Positions 31,973 through 43,327 of a stretch of 64,000 nucleotides of DNA are shown here, piece after piece. Position numbers and translations under genes: made by a program. Position 1 is the first letter of the stretch. Each line of letters begins with the position of its first letter. The stretch comes from Skeletonema tropicum (taxonomy: Eukaryota; Bacillariophyta; Thalassiosirophyceae; Thalassiosirales; Thalassiosiraceae), in the NCBI GenBank assembly GCA_037178625.1, contig CM074127.1, positions 4,526,001 to 4,590,000 of the forward strand, given 5' to 3'. The notes below the pieces were generated by a model. That model searched no databases and was not told where the DNA came from. It saw only the letters and a list, made by a program, of their open reading frames with translations.

Positions 31973-32395
31973 TTATAACGTGGGGACAAAACGTACCGGG
32001 GCTCTCCTGACCCTCGGAGCTGTAACACTCCAATACGCCCCGAGATCACTGCTCATTAAAGCTACCTCACGCCGCCTTAATGCCCACCTCGTGCGCCTCG
32101 CAATCGGTTCAGCCGGCTCTTTACGTCCAGCATCATCACCGAATTGCACGCCTTCCTCCTCATTAGGCAGCGCCACCTCCTCCGCGTGAGGTAGCATCCT
32201 TTCCTCTCTCTCCGTAAACTTGGCCACAGTACACGGAAAAGACCTCTTGCCATACACCTTTGCAGTACAAGTGGCACTGAAGCCAACGTTGCGGATGTTG
32301 TTACGGAGATGATCGGCCTTTCGAAGAATCGAAGGGTAGGCCGCTGCTGCCTGACGGCGGCTGCGTTGTTGAAGCTTTTTACGGGAGAGTGCCAT
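31973..32395 (-). CDS. Unknown small basic protein
   Basis: Open for 140 codons from ATG 32395: MALSRKKLQQRSRRQAAAAY, then SILRKADHLRNNIRNVGFSA and CTVAKFTEREERMLPHAEEV. The first ~95 residues look coding (highly basic start, then acidic VALPNEEEGVQFGDD), whereas the Arg-rich end (ARRTRWALRRREVAL) may be out of frame. No known domain. It could be a nuclear protein or a remnant; support is ORF length and composition only. Confidence 0.4.
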   Translation of the reverse strand: MALSRKKLQQRSRRQAAAAYPSILRKADHLRNNIRNVGFSATCTAKVYGKRSFPCTVAKFTEREERMLPHAEEVALPNEEEGVQFGDDAGRKEPAEPIARRTRWALRRREVALMSSDLGAYWSVTAPRVRRAPVRFVPTL

Positions 32396-33242
32396 GGTAG
32401 TTGTTGTTGTGTAACGATGATAACGAAGATAGTCTGCGTAGATGTTGAAAGTAGCTGGTTGCTAAATTTATGAGCCTGTTTGTGATCTGAAGTCAGTCAT
32501 ACATGAAAGCTGTTGAAAAATTCGCATTTGAAAAGGAGAGGAAATTATTGCAAGAAAGAGAGGTATCTTCGCTCTCGTACCCACCTGTCCGGTTTTCTCT
32601 TTGTCCTCTTTCCCACCCTTCTAGTTAATAGCCGTAATATGGGCCGATCGGTGGCTGATTGTTACTGTGGATTATTATGTTCATGTTATCGTGCTTGGAT
32701 CCGCTGGAAACGCTCCTTGGGACGTTCAATAAGCATTGTTCAGTGGGCGGTGCTCGCCGGACGTGACAGTCTAATATTGCCTTCATACTGCCTTCTCTCA
32801 GGGGATTAGGCAGCGGCGAGGACTCCATCACCAAAATAATAATCCATAGTAACGATCAGCCACCGATCGTCCCATATTAAGGCGATTGACTTGGTCTATT
32901 CCAGCGGCGGCAACGCTGACCATGATGCCGTGTGCCGTGCCTTGATCGGCGTGGTGCGTGAGTTGCTGATCATCCTGTTCGGACCGGCACTGCGTTTCGC
33001 ATTCCAGTTTGCGGACGAGACGGTAACGGTACTCGGCATTTTTACTAGGTAAAATTTTTGCGGGAACCGTCGTCGCCAACCCTGCTTATTTACCCTTGGT
33101 TTGACCCGCCCCAAAAGATCCAACATCACCAGAATCCATCAGGGGTTGTCCGTTTTACACTATGATGCAACTTGCAACTGGCAACACGCCGCAACATACA
33201 CTGTCATAAGTAGCAGTCGAATTGATCAGCCATCCATTCAAA
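32396..33242. other. Intergenic region containing a short inverted-repeat element
   Basis: Divergent spacer between the small basic protein and the GT96-like gene. It contains the element at 32632-32890; the remainder shows no gene. Confidence 0.45.
32632..32890. mobile_element. MITE-like element with ~45-bp terminal inverted repeats
   Basis: Left arm (about 32632-32680) carries AATATGGGCCGATCGGTGGC and TGATTGTTACTGTGGATTAT; the right arm (about 32838-32888) is its reverse complement with few mismatches. About 155 bp lie between. Total size near 260 bp, no transposase. Typical of a non-autonomous DNA transposon, but I could not define a target-site duplication. Confidence 0.6.
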
Positions 33243-34746
33243 ATGCCCCAACCCGCACGCCAACAAGTTCGCCGGGTCGTTGCTGGCCACAACAGACAAT
33301 CTAAGAGCCCGTTATTCCGCCCGGAGACATTCTTCGTCTTATTAATTTTCGTCATCGTCATTGCGTGGCTGTCCGTTTTTCTAGGCATTTACCTCCCCGC
33401 CGCCAACAACAATGTAAGCTCATCAGCTCAAGATACTCATCATCAATTGCTCAAAGGCTCATCTGACAACAACTTAGCAGCATCCAGCACCGAAGAATAT
33501 TTTCCTGATCACTACCTTACCTTCTCCACTTCATGCTCTGCCTCTCAGAACTGGCAATCGTACATGCTGTTTTTCTTCGCTAAGAAAGTGAATCAGCCCG
33601 GACAAGTAATTCGCATCGCCTCTGGCTGCAAACCTAAAGACAGAGAAAAACTGGAAGACTTCCACGAGACTGTCATAAAGAAATTGTCACCCAATTTTCA
33701 TGTTCATTTTACTCCGGACTTTACAAAAATCAGTGGCGATAATTATAAATATTACAACAAACCCTTTGGTGTGCACCATTTCTTGACGCATTGGCTGAAG
33801 TATGATGAGAGCAATGAGAAGTTGAGGGATTCTATCATCATGATCGTAGACCCCGATATGATATTGTTGAGACCTCTTACGTATGATTTTACCTCGTCGA
33901 ATGTGATGATTCATAAGTCAAAAAGAGGTCCTCCAAAGGTGAAGAAGGTTATGCACGGCCAGCCATGGGCATCCCTCTACGCATTTGGTGATGGGCCGTT
34001 TAGACAGGATTTGAATTATATATTTAGCAATCACACAGATTCACCTGCATTGAAAGTGACGAGCGATGAAAAGCACCATAACTATCCTGGCGGACCTCCG
34101 TATATGGCGACAGGGAAAGATATGTGGGCGATTGTAAATGCATGGACCGAGTTAGTCCCTAATGTCCACCATGTCTATAAACACTTGCTAGGGGAAATGT
34201 ACGGCTGGAGCTTGGGAGCGGCACATGTTGGTCTTCCTCATACGCTAGCAGAATCTTTCATGGTTTCCGCAACAGGAATCAGTCACGGAGAAGGGTGGGA
34301 ATTGATAGACGCTCTGAAGGATGACGAAGTTTGTGAGTATTCAGTTATGAAGGATTACGAGGACAAGTTACCATATACTATGCATTTTTGTCAGAACTAC
34401 TGGCTAGGCAAATGGTTCATTGGAAAGTATAGGTTAGACAGCGATTTCTTGAAGTGTGAAAAGTCGTTATTGATGGAACCACCGAAGGATATTGCCAAGC
34501 AATACGACTTTTACATCAAGCCAGGAGGTAATCCATATGGTGTGAAAGAACATGTAATCACCTGCAGTAGCGAAGAGAGAGGCATTCATGATCTGCCAAT
34601 TGATTTCTCGATTCAACGATGCTGCAGCTTGGTTCAAGGACACCACATGCGAAGAGGGGACAGCAAACCACGAAAAATCATTCATATTTCACCACTCCCT
34701 TGATCCTGACAATAACGAGGGTGGCGAGAAGAAGGCTAAGTGGTAA
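33243..34746 (+). CDS. Peptidyl-serine alpha-galactosyltransferase-like glycosyltransferase (GT96 type)
   Basis: Golgi/ER type II glycosyltransferase related to plant SGT1 and hydroxyproline O-arabinosyltransferases, acting on Ser/Hyp-rich secreted proteins. ATG 33243: cytosolic basic stretch, then anchor (FVLLIFVIVIAWLSVFLGIY). Core motifs: STSCSASQNWQSYMLFFFAK, IRIASGCK, the DxD-like IVDPDMILLRPLT, GQPWASLYAFGDGPFR, GPPYMATGKDMWAIVNAWTE, LVPNVHHVYKHLLGEMYGWS, ESFMVSATGISHGEGW and LPYTMHFCQNYWLGKWFIGK. A one-base insertion near 34585 breaks the end; dropping it restores AFMICQLISRFNDAAAWF and the stop at 34744-34746 after GGEKKAKW. About 500 aa. Acceptor unproven. Confidence 0.87.
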
Positions 34747-35287
34747 AGTAATAGTTTCTTCATCTCAAAACTTTGAGGTCGTCCCGTCGGCCCAATACAA
34801 CGAGCACATACGATAGTATCCTTTGTTCCCATCAAGAGTAGCGGCCGATGAAGGTTTGACTTGATAAGAGAGAGTGAAAGTTGAGCTGCGCGTCGTCTCA
34901 CTCTTTTCATTCAGGCCGACGTTGCAATGCCATCGGTGCGTGACCTAAAAGCTGATGAGGTCCAATTTGCAACCACCAGCACCACATTCAACAGTCAATG
35001 GAGGTTTCTTTAATGCTGCAGCAACTTCGGTGACCTGATGTGGTCCAATAAGTTGTAGATGGGAATGGCCGCAGCACCATATATCAAACTACAGTCCGTG
35101 GCTGTGTGCATTGCACCCACGACCCATTGCTCGAAGCATTCAATGAAAATCTTCTGCATGCGAAATAGTACTTTTATTGTTGACGCAACAGTTAGGCAAC
35201 TGTAGTGTGAGAACTTCTTGACTATTCACGGTGCGACATTCTTTTTTCACATCTTTCACAACATCACGTCGTATTTTTTGTGATGTG
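34747..35287. promoter_or_regulatory. Upstream region of the SET-domain gene
   Basis: About 540 bp without a gene between two plus-strand genes. Two related boxes, CTGATGAGGTCCAA (34952) and CCTGATGTGGTCCAA (about 35034), lie 80 bp apart. No other structure seen. Confidence 0.4.
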
Positions 35288-36689
35288 ATGGAGGTTCCGC
35301 GTAGCAATTACTCTTATGCAGCAATCATTCGATGGATAAGAAATAATATGAGTCCAGGCAGCAGCATAGTCGTCGTTTTGCTCGTCGTTCTGCAGGCACT
35401 GTGCCCAAGCAGCAACGCGTTTTTCTCTCCATCATCGGCATCATCATGCTCGTTGCAACCATCTTCGTGTCGCATGCCATCAACATCAACTGCGTTGTTC
35501 ATGGCTAAATCGAAAACAAAGAAGAAGAAAGCTGCCACTTCATCAGGGGGTCTCAAAGGATTTGGAGGATCATCCAAATCAGCCACCAAAGCAACAACTG
35601 CTGCAGGATCTATCGATAGGTCAAAAGCTGCACTCACTTTCTATAGTTATCTTGAACGTAATGGTGCCGAAGCAAATCTGAAACGTGTAGGCTTGGGCTA
35701 CTTTCCATTGCAGATAGGCCCAACTGACAAAGACATCATACAACTTCGTGGAGTAATCGCTCTTCGTGACATACCGAAAGGAGAGCCAATCATAGAAGTA
35801 CCTTACGAAATGGCAATTGATCTTGGGAGAGAAAGTTCCGACCCAACACTGCCTGCGACTTCATTTTTGCAAAAGTATTGTGTATGGAAGAGTGGCAGTG
35901 ATGGACCTCCTGCTGAAAAAGAGAGAGGGGACTACTTTGCTATGCTTCCAGAGTACATGTCTGACGATTGTCTTGGTTCTACAGATTTCTTCTCAGATGA
36001 GGCTCTAGACATGCTGCAGAGTCCACTTGATCAAAGAGGAGACTTTGTCACGCAGAGAACTTGTCCAATTGCGTTATGAAAGAGACGTCGAGACCATGGC
36101 TCAAATGTCGTCGAATTTATATCGATGGTCTGAAGAGGAAGTTGCAACCGAGTCTCATCTTCAATGGGCGTCATGGATAATCACATCACGCGTGCTAACT
36201 GTACAAGGGCCACCAGAATCAGGAACAGCGAATCGACTATTGATCCCACTCATTGACATGTGTAACCACGATAGGGACAGCCCCCACATCTTGACTGGGC
36301 GGGCCATGGCTGGAGCGACGCTGAAAGTTGTTGCTGGCGTAGACGTGAAAGCAGGAGATGCCATCAACATATCTTATGGTGGAAGTGTGGAGGGCAATGA
36401 TCGATTTATACAGGATTATGGATTCTTGGATGGTGGTGGGAGCAAGGAGCGTGGTAAAAGCGAGGTAGTAGAGGCTTACAAAATCGTGGCAAAGAAGTTA
36501 ACAGGGAGAAATAGGGCCCTGACCAAAATGACAGTTGATGATCAAACGCGAGCCCTGGAGGCATTAAAGGCGACGACGTTGGAGCAAGACCAAGAGCTGT
36601 TAAAATGTGGTGGCATTTCGAAAAACGATGAAAGATCAGCTCTCGAATTTAGGATTGGCATGAAGAAAGCATTGGCAGGAGTATTATAA
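35288..36689 (+). CDS. Plastid-targeted SET-domain protein methyltransferase (RuBisCO LSMT / SETD3 type)
   Basis: Lysine methyltransferase of the RLSMT class. ATG 35288 is used; ATG 35348 would start directly at the signal peptide (IVVVLLVVLQALCPSSNA). Cleavage before F (NA-FFSPSSASS) followed by a Ser-rich basic stretch matches the bipartite presequence of diatom plastids. SET features: LERNGAEANLKRVGLGYFPL, RGVIALRDIPKGEPIIEVPY, and the late LLIPLIDMCNHDRDSPHI, INISYGGSVEGNDRFIQDYG (AdoMet site and catalytic Tyr region). One inserted base near 36020 separates the halves; dropping it gives QSPLIKEETLSRRELVQL. The iSET and substrate-binding parts appear complete, ending at ALAGVL. Convergent, 70 bp from the next gene. 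Confidence 0.85.
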
Positions 36690-36760
36690 GTACGAAAACG
36701 TGTATTATGAATGCTAGATAAATATACTAATTGCTATAAAGTAACGTTTTGATCGAGTTG

Positions 36761-39700
36761 TTATGAATGGATCGTATGCTCAAGATATGGCAAAATCTTG
36801 AAGGCAAGCTGTCGAACTTCCTGACTCTCGTCCCTATTGGCAGCTCCACGAACAACCATCACTGCACGCCGAATCTCATCTCGTTCAAAATACTCGGCCA
36901 GGTCTTGTTTGATTGCAATAACTGTTAAAATCACCTTCATCGAAACCAGTCGCAATGGGCTGTAAACACCAGCTCTCTCCTCGTTACATAACGACTTCAG
37001 CGCGCAACGTAATGTCAGACGCACAAATTTAGACTCACTTACGTTCACCCAGTCGAACGACCCGAGCATCGCTAAGATGGTGTAGACAACCTGCAGTGAT
37101 GCAGCCACGCACAAAGGATGACGAATATCATCGTCAATAGCCCCTTCATCCACCCATGTTAACAACGACGGTAATAGTTCACTTGCAAACAACGCTAGCC
37201 TCTGATCTTCAGTGGTGCAATTCTGTGCGTAGGTGACCATTGCATTGAATATAGAAATCCGCGTAGACGCCTGAAAGTACCGTCCTTGAAGCTCCGGAAT
37301 AGCTCCATTGAATACAATCGAGGATGCATCGTCAAAGGTTCTAATCAAGCCATCCAAGAACTTGTTCCTGCAATGATTTGACTCTGGCCCGTTCTGCTCT
37401 ACAGAGCTCTTAACTTTTCGAGCGAACAACGAATCGAATACCACGCCCAGAAAGTGCAGACACCCAGTATGTAACTTGGCGAGTTCCTGTCTAATGTGTT
37501 CTCCCCCACACGTTGTCTGAGACTCATACAAAAAGTCGAACACAAATGATGCTACTTTGACAAACGCAGTGCCACCAACGTCGTCATTGCTAGCACCAGA
37601 AATGTGCTGACACACAGCAAACAAAGCAAGCTTGGATTCATGTATATTCTGAAGATCAAGTGATGATTTCGACTCGAACCTCATATTGTCAAGTGTGGCA
37701 GAGAAGGTTTTTTCGAACAAGTCAAAAAGAGCGATGGGTGACTCATTCAAATCCGACGGTGTAATTGAGAAAGGCAAGCAATGTCCAGCTACTTGGGCCA
37801 GCAACATCTTTTGTTCTCTGGCTAGATTTCCTTCATCATTTTTCAATGCATGTGCTCTAATTTCATTTGCGAGTTCCGTTGCCAACTCATGCATAACAGT
37901 GCGAGAACTTTCGGTCGACAACATATGCTTGTGCAAAATTTGATAATACGCCTTTGGCAAGCGACGAAGTATCAGCAGAGGCGAAAAGCGCTTGAACACT
38001 GATTGTTCGTCTCCACTATCAAAATCTCGAGGAAGTTTTAGCTCATTGACAGCAAACCGAACGACGCTGACCGTAGCTTTGAGAATCTTCTGCTCTGAAT
38101 CTGTCGTGTCCAAATCATTAGTCAAGCCAACAAGACTAGAGAACAGAGACAGAGGAACGGCACTTGAAGGCATATCAACCATCGATTTAGCAGTAGCCAA
38201 CAATATATTTCTGTACGCAAATCGTTACCAGATTCCAACAACATCGACTTCCAATTTTCTCCGTTGTTTTCGAAAATTAACTTGCAATTCTCATGTCGTT
38301 GTGCGGAAATGATTAAACAACCAACAAAATCGTCAGCGTGCTCTTTTGCACAGGCCTCCATCACATTGCATAGAATGCATGAAATTGAAGTTGAGCTACA
38401 CGTATGAGAAATGTAGTCAAGTATGGGTGGTAGGATTAGTTTGAAGGGTGCATTGCAGAACAGTGTTGGAGTTACCCGTATTTCACTGGAAGTAACACCT
38501 TCACTTTTTGCCATCCAACGGCGTTTCACATCTATCATTTCCTCAATACGCGGTAAAATATCTTTCCAGATTACCTGTGGTGATGCGATTGATGAGTGAA
38601 ATCCAATTGATTGTACTCTTGGGATTATCTCAATCAATTCGAAGAACGCATCTGAGGCAGTCGACGACAAATACGTTCGCTTTTGCCCGTTCACCACGAT
38701 TGATTGCAACGCGGGTATTATTATGTCGAGCAATATGGAAGCTTCTATCCTTTCGAATCCATTTGACGCTGTTTCTTCTTCAATTGTTTCTATGTTCATG
38801 CAGCGAAAGTGACATAGTACAAGCAAGATAGCTCCAATCGCTTCTATTTTGTGCCGTTTCTCTTTCTCTTCGTCACAGCTATTTGGTTCAACAATAGAAC
38901 TGGCCAAGCTTGATAGAAGAGTAGCGATACTTTCTAGAGCTACTCCAATAGGCTTACTAAACTCCAAAATCCCGATGCCGAGTGCGAATTGAGGAGAAAC
39001 CGAGTAGGTCGATCTCTTTTTCTTCTTCTTCGAAAAGGAAACAGGAGACTCTTGAGCAATCTGTTGCAATGTTGTCCTCCATAATTGTTGCAAACGCAGT
39101 TCTTGTTCTTCAGATGCATCTATACATGTATGCTTCTCTACAAAAGCTTTGATGAGCTTCTCTGATTTTTGGTTCATAAACTGCCTTACTCCAATCAACG
39201 AATTGTTTGTGACATCTGTTCTCTTCGACTGGTCATTAGATTTCAGTGCGCGACGAAGTCTCGACAAAAGCTGGGACACTTCACTGGCAAATGCAAATGA
39301 ATCCATTTCAATAGCTGCAGTGTAATTATTTGGCATAGCAGCATTCTCTTCGCTGCACACACGGTCATCATTTGCTGAGTCTATCCTTCCTACATCATCC
39401 ACTGTTTTCTCTTCAATTACCGTAATTGGCCCATCATCCATTTCTACCATAATGGGTGATTGTTTACTATCTGATACTTCATCATCACGATGATCGTTAG
39501 AAGAATTAGCTATAAAGTTGATGAGTGACGGCGACAAATCTTTATCATCATTGAGCGTTTCCCCATCTTCCAAATCAAGCAATGCGGCCGATGTAGAAGT
39601 AACATCGCGTTTTTTCATGGCTACGGACTGGGGTGGAGGAGTTGCTTTTATTGTATCCTTGCCATCCAAGTTTTTTCTGCCACTCAGACTCTCATGTTGC

Positions 39701-39892
39701 TTGCATTTTCTGCGTGTAGGCGAAGATTGAAGCAGAAACCCCTGTTTCATCGACAAACCAGCCTTACCATTGGCTCGTGGCAAGGTTTCGTCATGCCTCT
39801 TTCCATTACTGTCACCCACATGTCGAGATTGTGCCCGCCTCTTCTCCTTTTTGTCGGCGGCCAGCAGAAATCCTTTTCTCATCGGATTTGAT
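36761..39892 (-). CDS. Large unknown helical protein (armadillo/HEAT-like appearance)
   Basis: Family not recognised. ATG 39892 (another in frame at 39987) gives MRKGFLLAADKKEKRRAQSR; a second KQGFLLQSS-type box follows. Residues about 1-200 are basic or acidic and disordered (SNDHRDDEVSDSKQSP). The remainder is a succession of amphipathic helices with no low complexity (ALESIATLLSSLASSIVEP, AIGAILLVLCHFRCMN, ASILLDIIIPALQSIV, LFASELLPSLLTWVDEG), as in HEAT or armadillo solenoids. A one-base deletion near 38205-38225 joins SMLLESGND to NILLATAKSMVDMPSSAVPL. Total about 1,040 aa. The KGFLL box near an N-terminus recurs in other stramenopile proteins in my memory, without known role. Confidence 0.7.
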
Positions 39893-40234
39893 CGGATGCA
39901 AAAAAGATGATGGATGATTATAGTGAGCAACCTCTCCAAGAACTCATTGGCTGCTATATACAGAGAGCCGCAAATACAAGTAGTCAATCACAGAAAGCTT
40001 GTACTCCTATGCTACAACAGGCTACTACTATTGTTACAGCATCGTTATCATGATCATTGTGTATTGTGTTTGAGATCATCGTGTCCGTAGATGTCCGTCC
40101 CCGTCCAGGCAAGCGAGGCTATCATGGAGTCCCCTTTCCGACGATACTTAGCATCATGACACAGGAGCTGTTTGCTACAATGCTGCTTCATGTGTGAAAT
40201 AATGATCTCCAAGAGGAGTTCTTTTATGAATTAT
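39893..40234. promoter_or_regulatory. Intergenic region upstream of the helical-protein gene
   Basis: Between two minus-strand genes; would hold the promoter of the 39892 gene and the 3' UTR of topoisomerase VI B. No repeat or gene seen. Confidence 0.4.
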
Positions 40235-42443
40235 TTACGGTGTAATATTGATGGGGTAAAAGTCAAATAGTGGGTGTCGAATAACATTGCCAGGATTTGG
40301 TTCGTCATAAATAGGAACAAGGCAAAGTGGTTGCCTATCGTCATTGTCATCATTCTTTGATGCCGACCCACCCTTGCGTGTGTCTCCATTGTCATTGCCA
40401 TCAACACCAAAGACTGCATCTGCGTTAATTTCCACTGCTTCTTCCAAACTTTGCTTGAGTATCTTCTCACTGATTTCTCCCTTTGACATGCGATTGAGAA
40501 TAGAACTCACGTCATCTTCACTGGTCTTGATTCGTTTCATGGGACTCCATTCAGCTGTCCGTTTCCTGGGAGAAGCAAGCCGAACTATTCCATCAGATTC
40601 TTCCTGCTTCCTTTTCTGCATCACCTCCAGGATACCAAACAAAGACTTGCTAACATCTGGTATGTACTTGAGCAATCTTGACTTCCGTTCCTTTACATCA
40701 CGCAACGCATTGCGCTTAGCCAGATGGGCACGAAGTTGTTGGCAGCAGCCTTGCAGTGCCCTCTTTACACTCTGCTGAATCTCTGTAATATCGTCTCCGA
40801 TATACTCCTTTCCAGTCCCTTTAAAAGGAACCTTAGTCGAGACGATCGAAACGAATACACCAATCTTATCTCTCTTGTGATCAATTTTGTAGCTCGACCA
40901 TTTGATTTTACTATTGGCAACTCTTGTCGCTACATCGGCTCCACCTTCAAATAGAAGCGGGATGCGGTTTGCAAATCTAACTACTGTGATGCCTTCTTTG
41001 GCATCCTTTCCACCCAGGGAGACGGCAGCTTCCACAATGAAGGGGTGTCCATCATATGCACCAGGTTTATCTCGCGCTGTGGCAATGATCTCAGGTTCAA
41101 CGACCTTTTGAATACCCAGATTGAGATTATATTCTCCCAAAGGCGACAAACAACCACCATCTGGACTCTTGAATAAGTCATCAGTACTCCGAAGCAACTG
41201 CACCAACCGAGTGATTTGCTTGTCATTCAGCTCATCCGGTCCCATATCCGCTTCAAACGAACTTCCCAATCGATCTATAAGTTTCTTACCCACAGTAGCT
41301 GTGATACCACTGAGATCAGACGTGAGAAACTTCAAAAGAGTTGTACTACGTGTCCTCTCCAAAAGTTGCTGGATAAGCAGATTGTTGACAGAGCTAGGAT
41401 GATGTTTCACTTCTCGTGCTTGCGCTGGCATTTGTTCCGACCTTCGATCAAATTGCAAATTGAACGCTTTTTTCTCATCGGTTCTGTTTGAGTAAGACAT
41501 TTCCAACTTTGCGTATGGCGTAATGATGGCCAGCTGTTGAAGATACTGTACAACTCTCGACTTGTAGGTTGTCCAATTTCCAGCAACAAGAACTTGCATC
41601 TGAGTCCCAATCCAACCATCTGTGTTATCTTGTTGCTCATGCTCAATAACTCGTGGTTTATTCTTGTAAATGTCAATATCCAACACGCACGTGCTCACTT
41701 TGGGTCCAATCTTTCTCTTTCCGTCTTCAGTCAACAGACTACCACCGCCTCCACCTCGTACTCCCTTTACATGACTCGTCTTGATGTTGATTGGAACTCC
41801 TGTACTCTTCTTGGACCAAATCAATGCCATCTTTGCACCCTAAACCGAACTTTCCACGAGTTTGTCGAACTCCATATTTGGAGCCGGATAGCACCCTCCC
41901 TAATAAATCAGGAATGGCTTCATGTGCCATTCCACAGCCGTTGTCGCGTACAGTTACCAAGAAATATGCATCTCCACCGCCACGACGAGGCTTCTTGCCG
42001 CCCTTACCACTAGGTTTTTCTGCAGCAGCAGCAGCAGTATCATCTTTATTTAAGAATCGTCCTTTTCATCCAACTTTTCCTTCACCTTCTTGACAGGTGA
42101 ACCAGAAGGCACTCCTCGCATCTTGTTAAATTGCGCTTGTGTCATCTCCTCTATTGTTACGGATATATCTGGTAGCACATTGACACTCTCGCATGCGTCC
42201 AATGAGTTCTCAATTAATTCACGAAGAGTGGTGTACAGAGATTTGCCCTGATACACGTAATGTGAGGTGAGATTTATTTAATACATTTAAAAGATGCACA
42301 TGATAGAAACTACTTACAGGATTGTCAAAGCCAGCAATAGACTGGTTCTCTGCAAAGAACTCGGCCGGAGATTTGGAAACTTGGATCTCATCCTTTTTGG
42401 AAGAAGACGATGACCCATTGGCTGATGATTTACGGGGTGGCAT
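40235..42443 (-). CDS. TOP6B: DNA topoisomerase VI subunit B
   Basis: ATPase subunit of type IIB topoisomerase, which in plants supports endoreduplication and in other eukaryotes has a meiotic relative. ATG 42443 gives MPPRKSSANGSSSSSKKDEI; intron 42317-42248 (70 bp). GHKL motifs are complete: N-box TTLRELIENSLDACES, G1 VTVRDNGCGM, G2 TRGKFGLGAKM. Then KKSTGVPINIKTSH, a transducer with KLIDRLGSSFEADMGPDELN, GHPFIVEAAVSLGGKDAKEG and VRFANRIPLLFEGGADVAT. A polyalanine linker (DDTAAAAAEKPSGKGGKKPR) is inserted near residue 115. One-base breaks near 42052 (deletion) and 41838 (extra G). The C-terminal ~130 residues (RKRTAEWSPMKRIK to the end) are lineage-specific. The A subunit is not in this window. 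Confidence 0.93.
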
Positions 42444-42477
42444 TGTTGCAATGGTTTATCGACAGCACTTGCTTGCA

Positions 42478-43015
42478 TGCTATAAAGGCCGTGCGCCGCG
42501 CCAAAATCTTTGTTTTTTGGAACCGGAGCCTTTTTTCAATTTTTTTTGTTAGTGAAATGCTCTAGCTTTGGGCCACAATGGCCAAAATTATATTTTGGGG
42601 AGTTGCCGAATATGCTTTTCCAGTATCACCACCCTTTTGTCGACCATAATGGGGGTTCTATACATGTGTTGGCTGTAAAATAATTCCAATGCTCCGCTGA
42701 GAAATGCATGTGAGAGTCCCCTAGCTTTTTGCTGCACAAATTTGGCAGGCCATCAGCCATCAAAGCTAGTACCAAGCTAGAGAGCACCTTCAAATGCATA
42801 TCTCGACGAAAATATAAGGCTTCACCACCTGCCCCTCAGTATATATACTCTCATAATAGTCACCTAGAGGATAGTATCTCGGGACAAGCATGTAAACCAC
42901 TTCCCTGAAACTTAATTTTGGCCACCATGGCCCAAAGCTAGAGCGATTCACTAACAAAAAAATTGCGGGAAAGGCTCCGGTTCCAAAAAATCGACGCGCA
43001 CGGCCTTTATGCACA
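42478..43015. mobile_element. Foldback element with ~115-bp inverted arms
   Basis: Left arm 42478-42600 contains ATAAAGGCCGTGCGC, TTTTTTGGAACCGGAGCC, GTTAGTGAA, CTCTAGCTTTGGGCC and GGCCAAAATTA in that order; the right arm 42902-43015 is their reverse complement with scattered mismatches. About 300 bp separate the arms. No coding capacity. Resembles a foldback or MITE-class element. Confidence 0.75.
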
Positions 43016-43032
43016 CTGTCATTGCTTGCATG

Positions 43033-43060
43033 TTTTTTTTTTTTTTTTTTTTTTTTTTTT
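43033..43060. repeat. Poly-T tract (28 T)
   Basis: A pure run of 28 T directly right of the foldback element and 11 bases left of motif copy 2. Length should be treated with caution because homopolymers are error-prone. Confidence 0.8.
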
Positions 43061-43071
43061 GCAATATATAT

Positions 43072-43101
43072 AAAGTGATTAGTTTAGGATGGTAGTCAGG
43101 A
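43072..43101 (-). repeat. Dispersed 32-bp motif, copy 2 (variant)
   Basis: On the minus strand reads TCCTGACTACCATCCTAAAC then TAATCACTTTA: one internal change from copies 1 and 3 and loss of identity at the last bases. It is about 227 bp upstream of the DPH1 start. Confidence 0.8.
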
Positions 43102-43242
43102 GCTGTTTACTGGGCAAGCATGTTGGTTGTTTGTGCGTGAGGCGTGAGGAAGTGCCAATTTTGATTTTGAATAGAAGTCAGACATCTCAATCTTATCGCT
43201 AACATCGCTACTAATTTTACAACCATCCACCCGCCCACGCAC

Positions 43243-43316
43243 GTGGCATCGCACAAAAAAAACAAAAAGCAAAAAGCAAGTGGCATCGCACAAAAAAAAC
43301 AAAAAGCAAAAAGCAG
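43243..43316 (+). repeat. 37-bp tandem duplication
   Basis: Two identical units of GTGGCATCGCACAAAAAAAA followed by CAAAAAGCAAAAAGCAA lie just upstream of the DPH1 start, probably in its 5' UTR. Confidence 0.85.
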
Positions 43317-43327
43317 CCATCATCACC

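Larger units (their letters stand above)
42444..43327. promoter_or_regulatory. Divergent region between TOP6B and DPH1, with foldback element
   Basis: Holds, in order, a foldback element (42478-43015), a 28-T tract (43033-43060), copy 2 of the 32-bp motif (43072-43101) and a 37-bp tandem duplication (43243-43316). No gene. The small open frame at 42790-43014 lies in the foldback arm. Confidence 0.55.

Noticed and set aside
32513..32809. 98-codon plus-strand frame with NMGRSVADCYCGLL
   Set aside because: Runs through an inverted-repeat arm; the same peptide appears on the other strand from the second arm.
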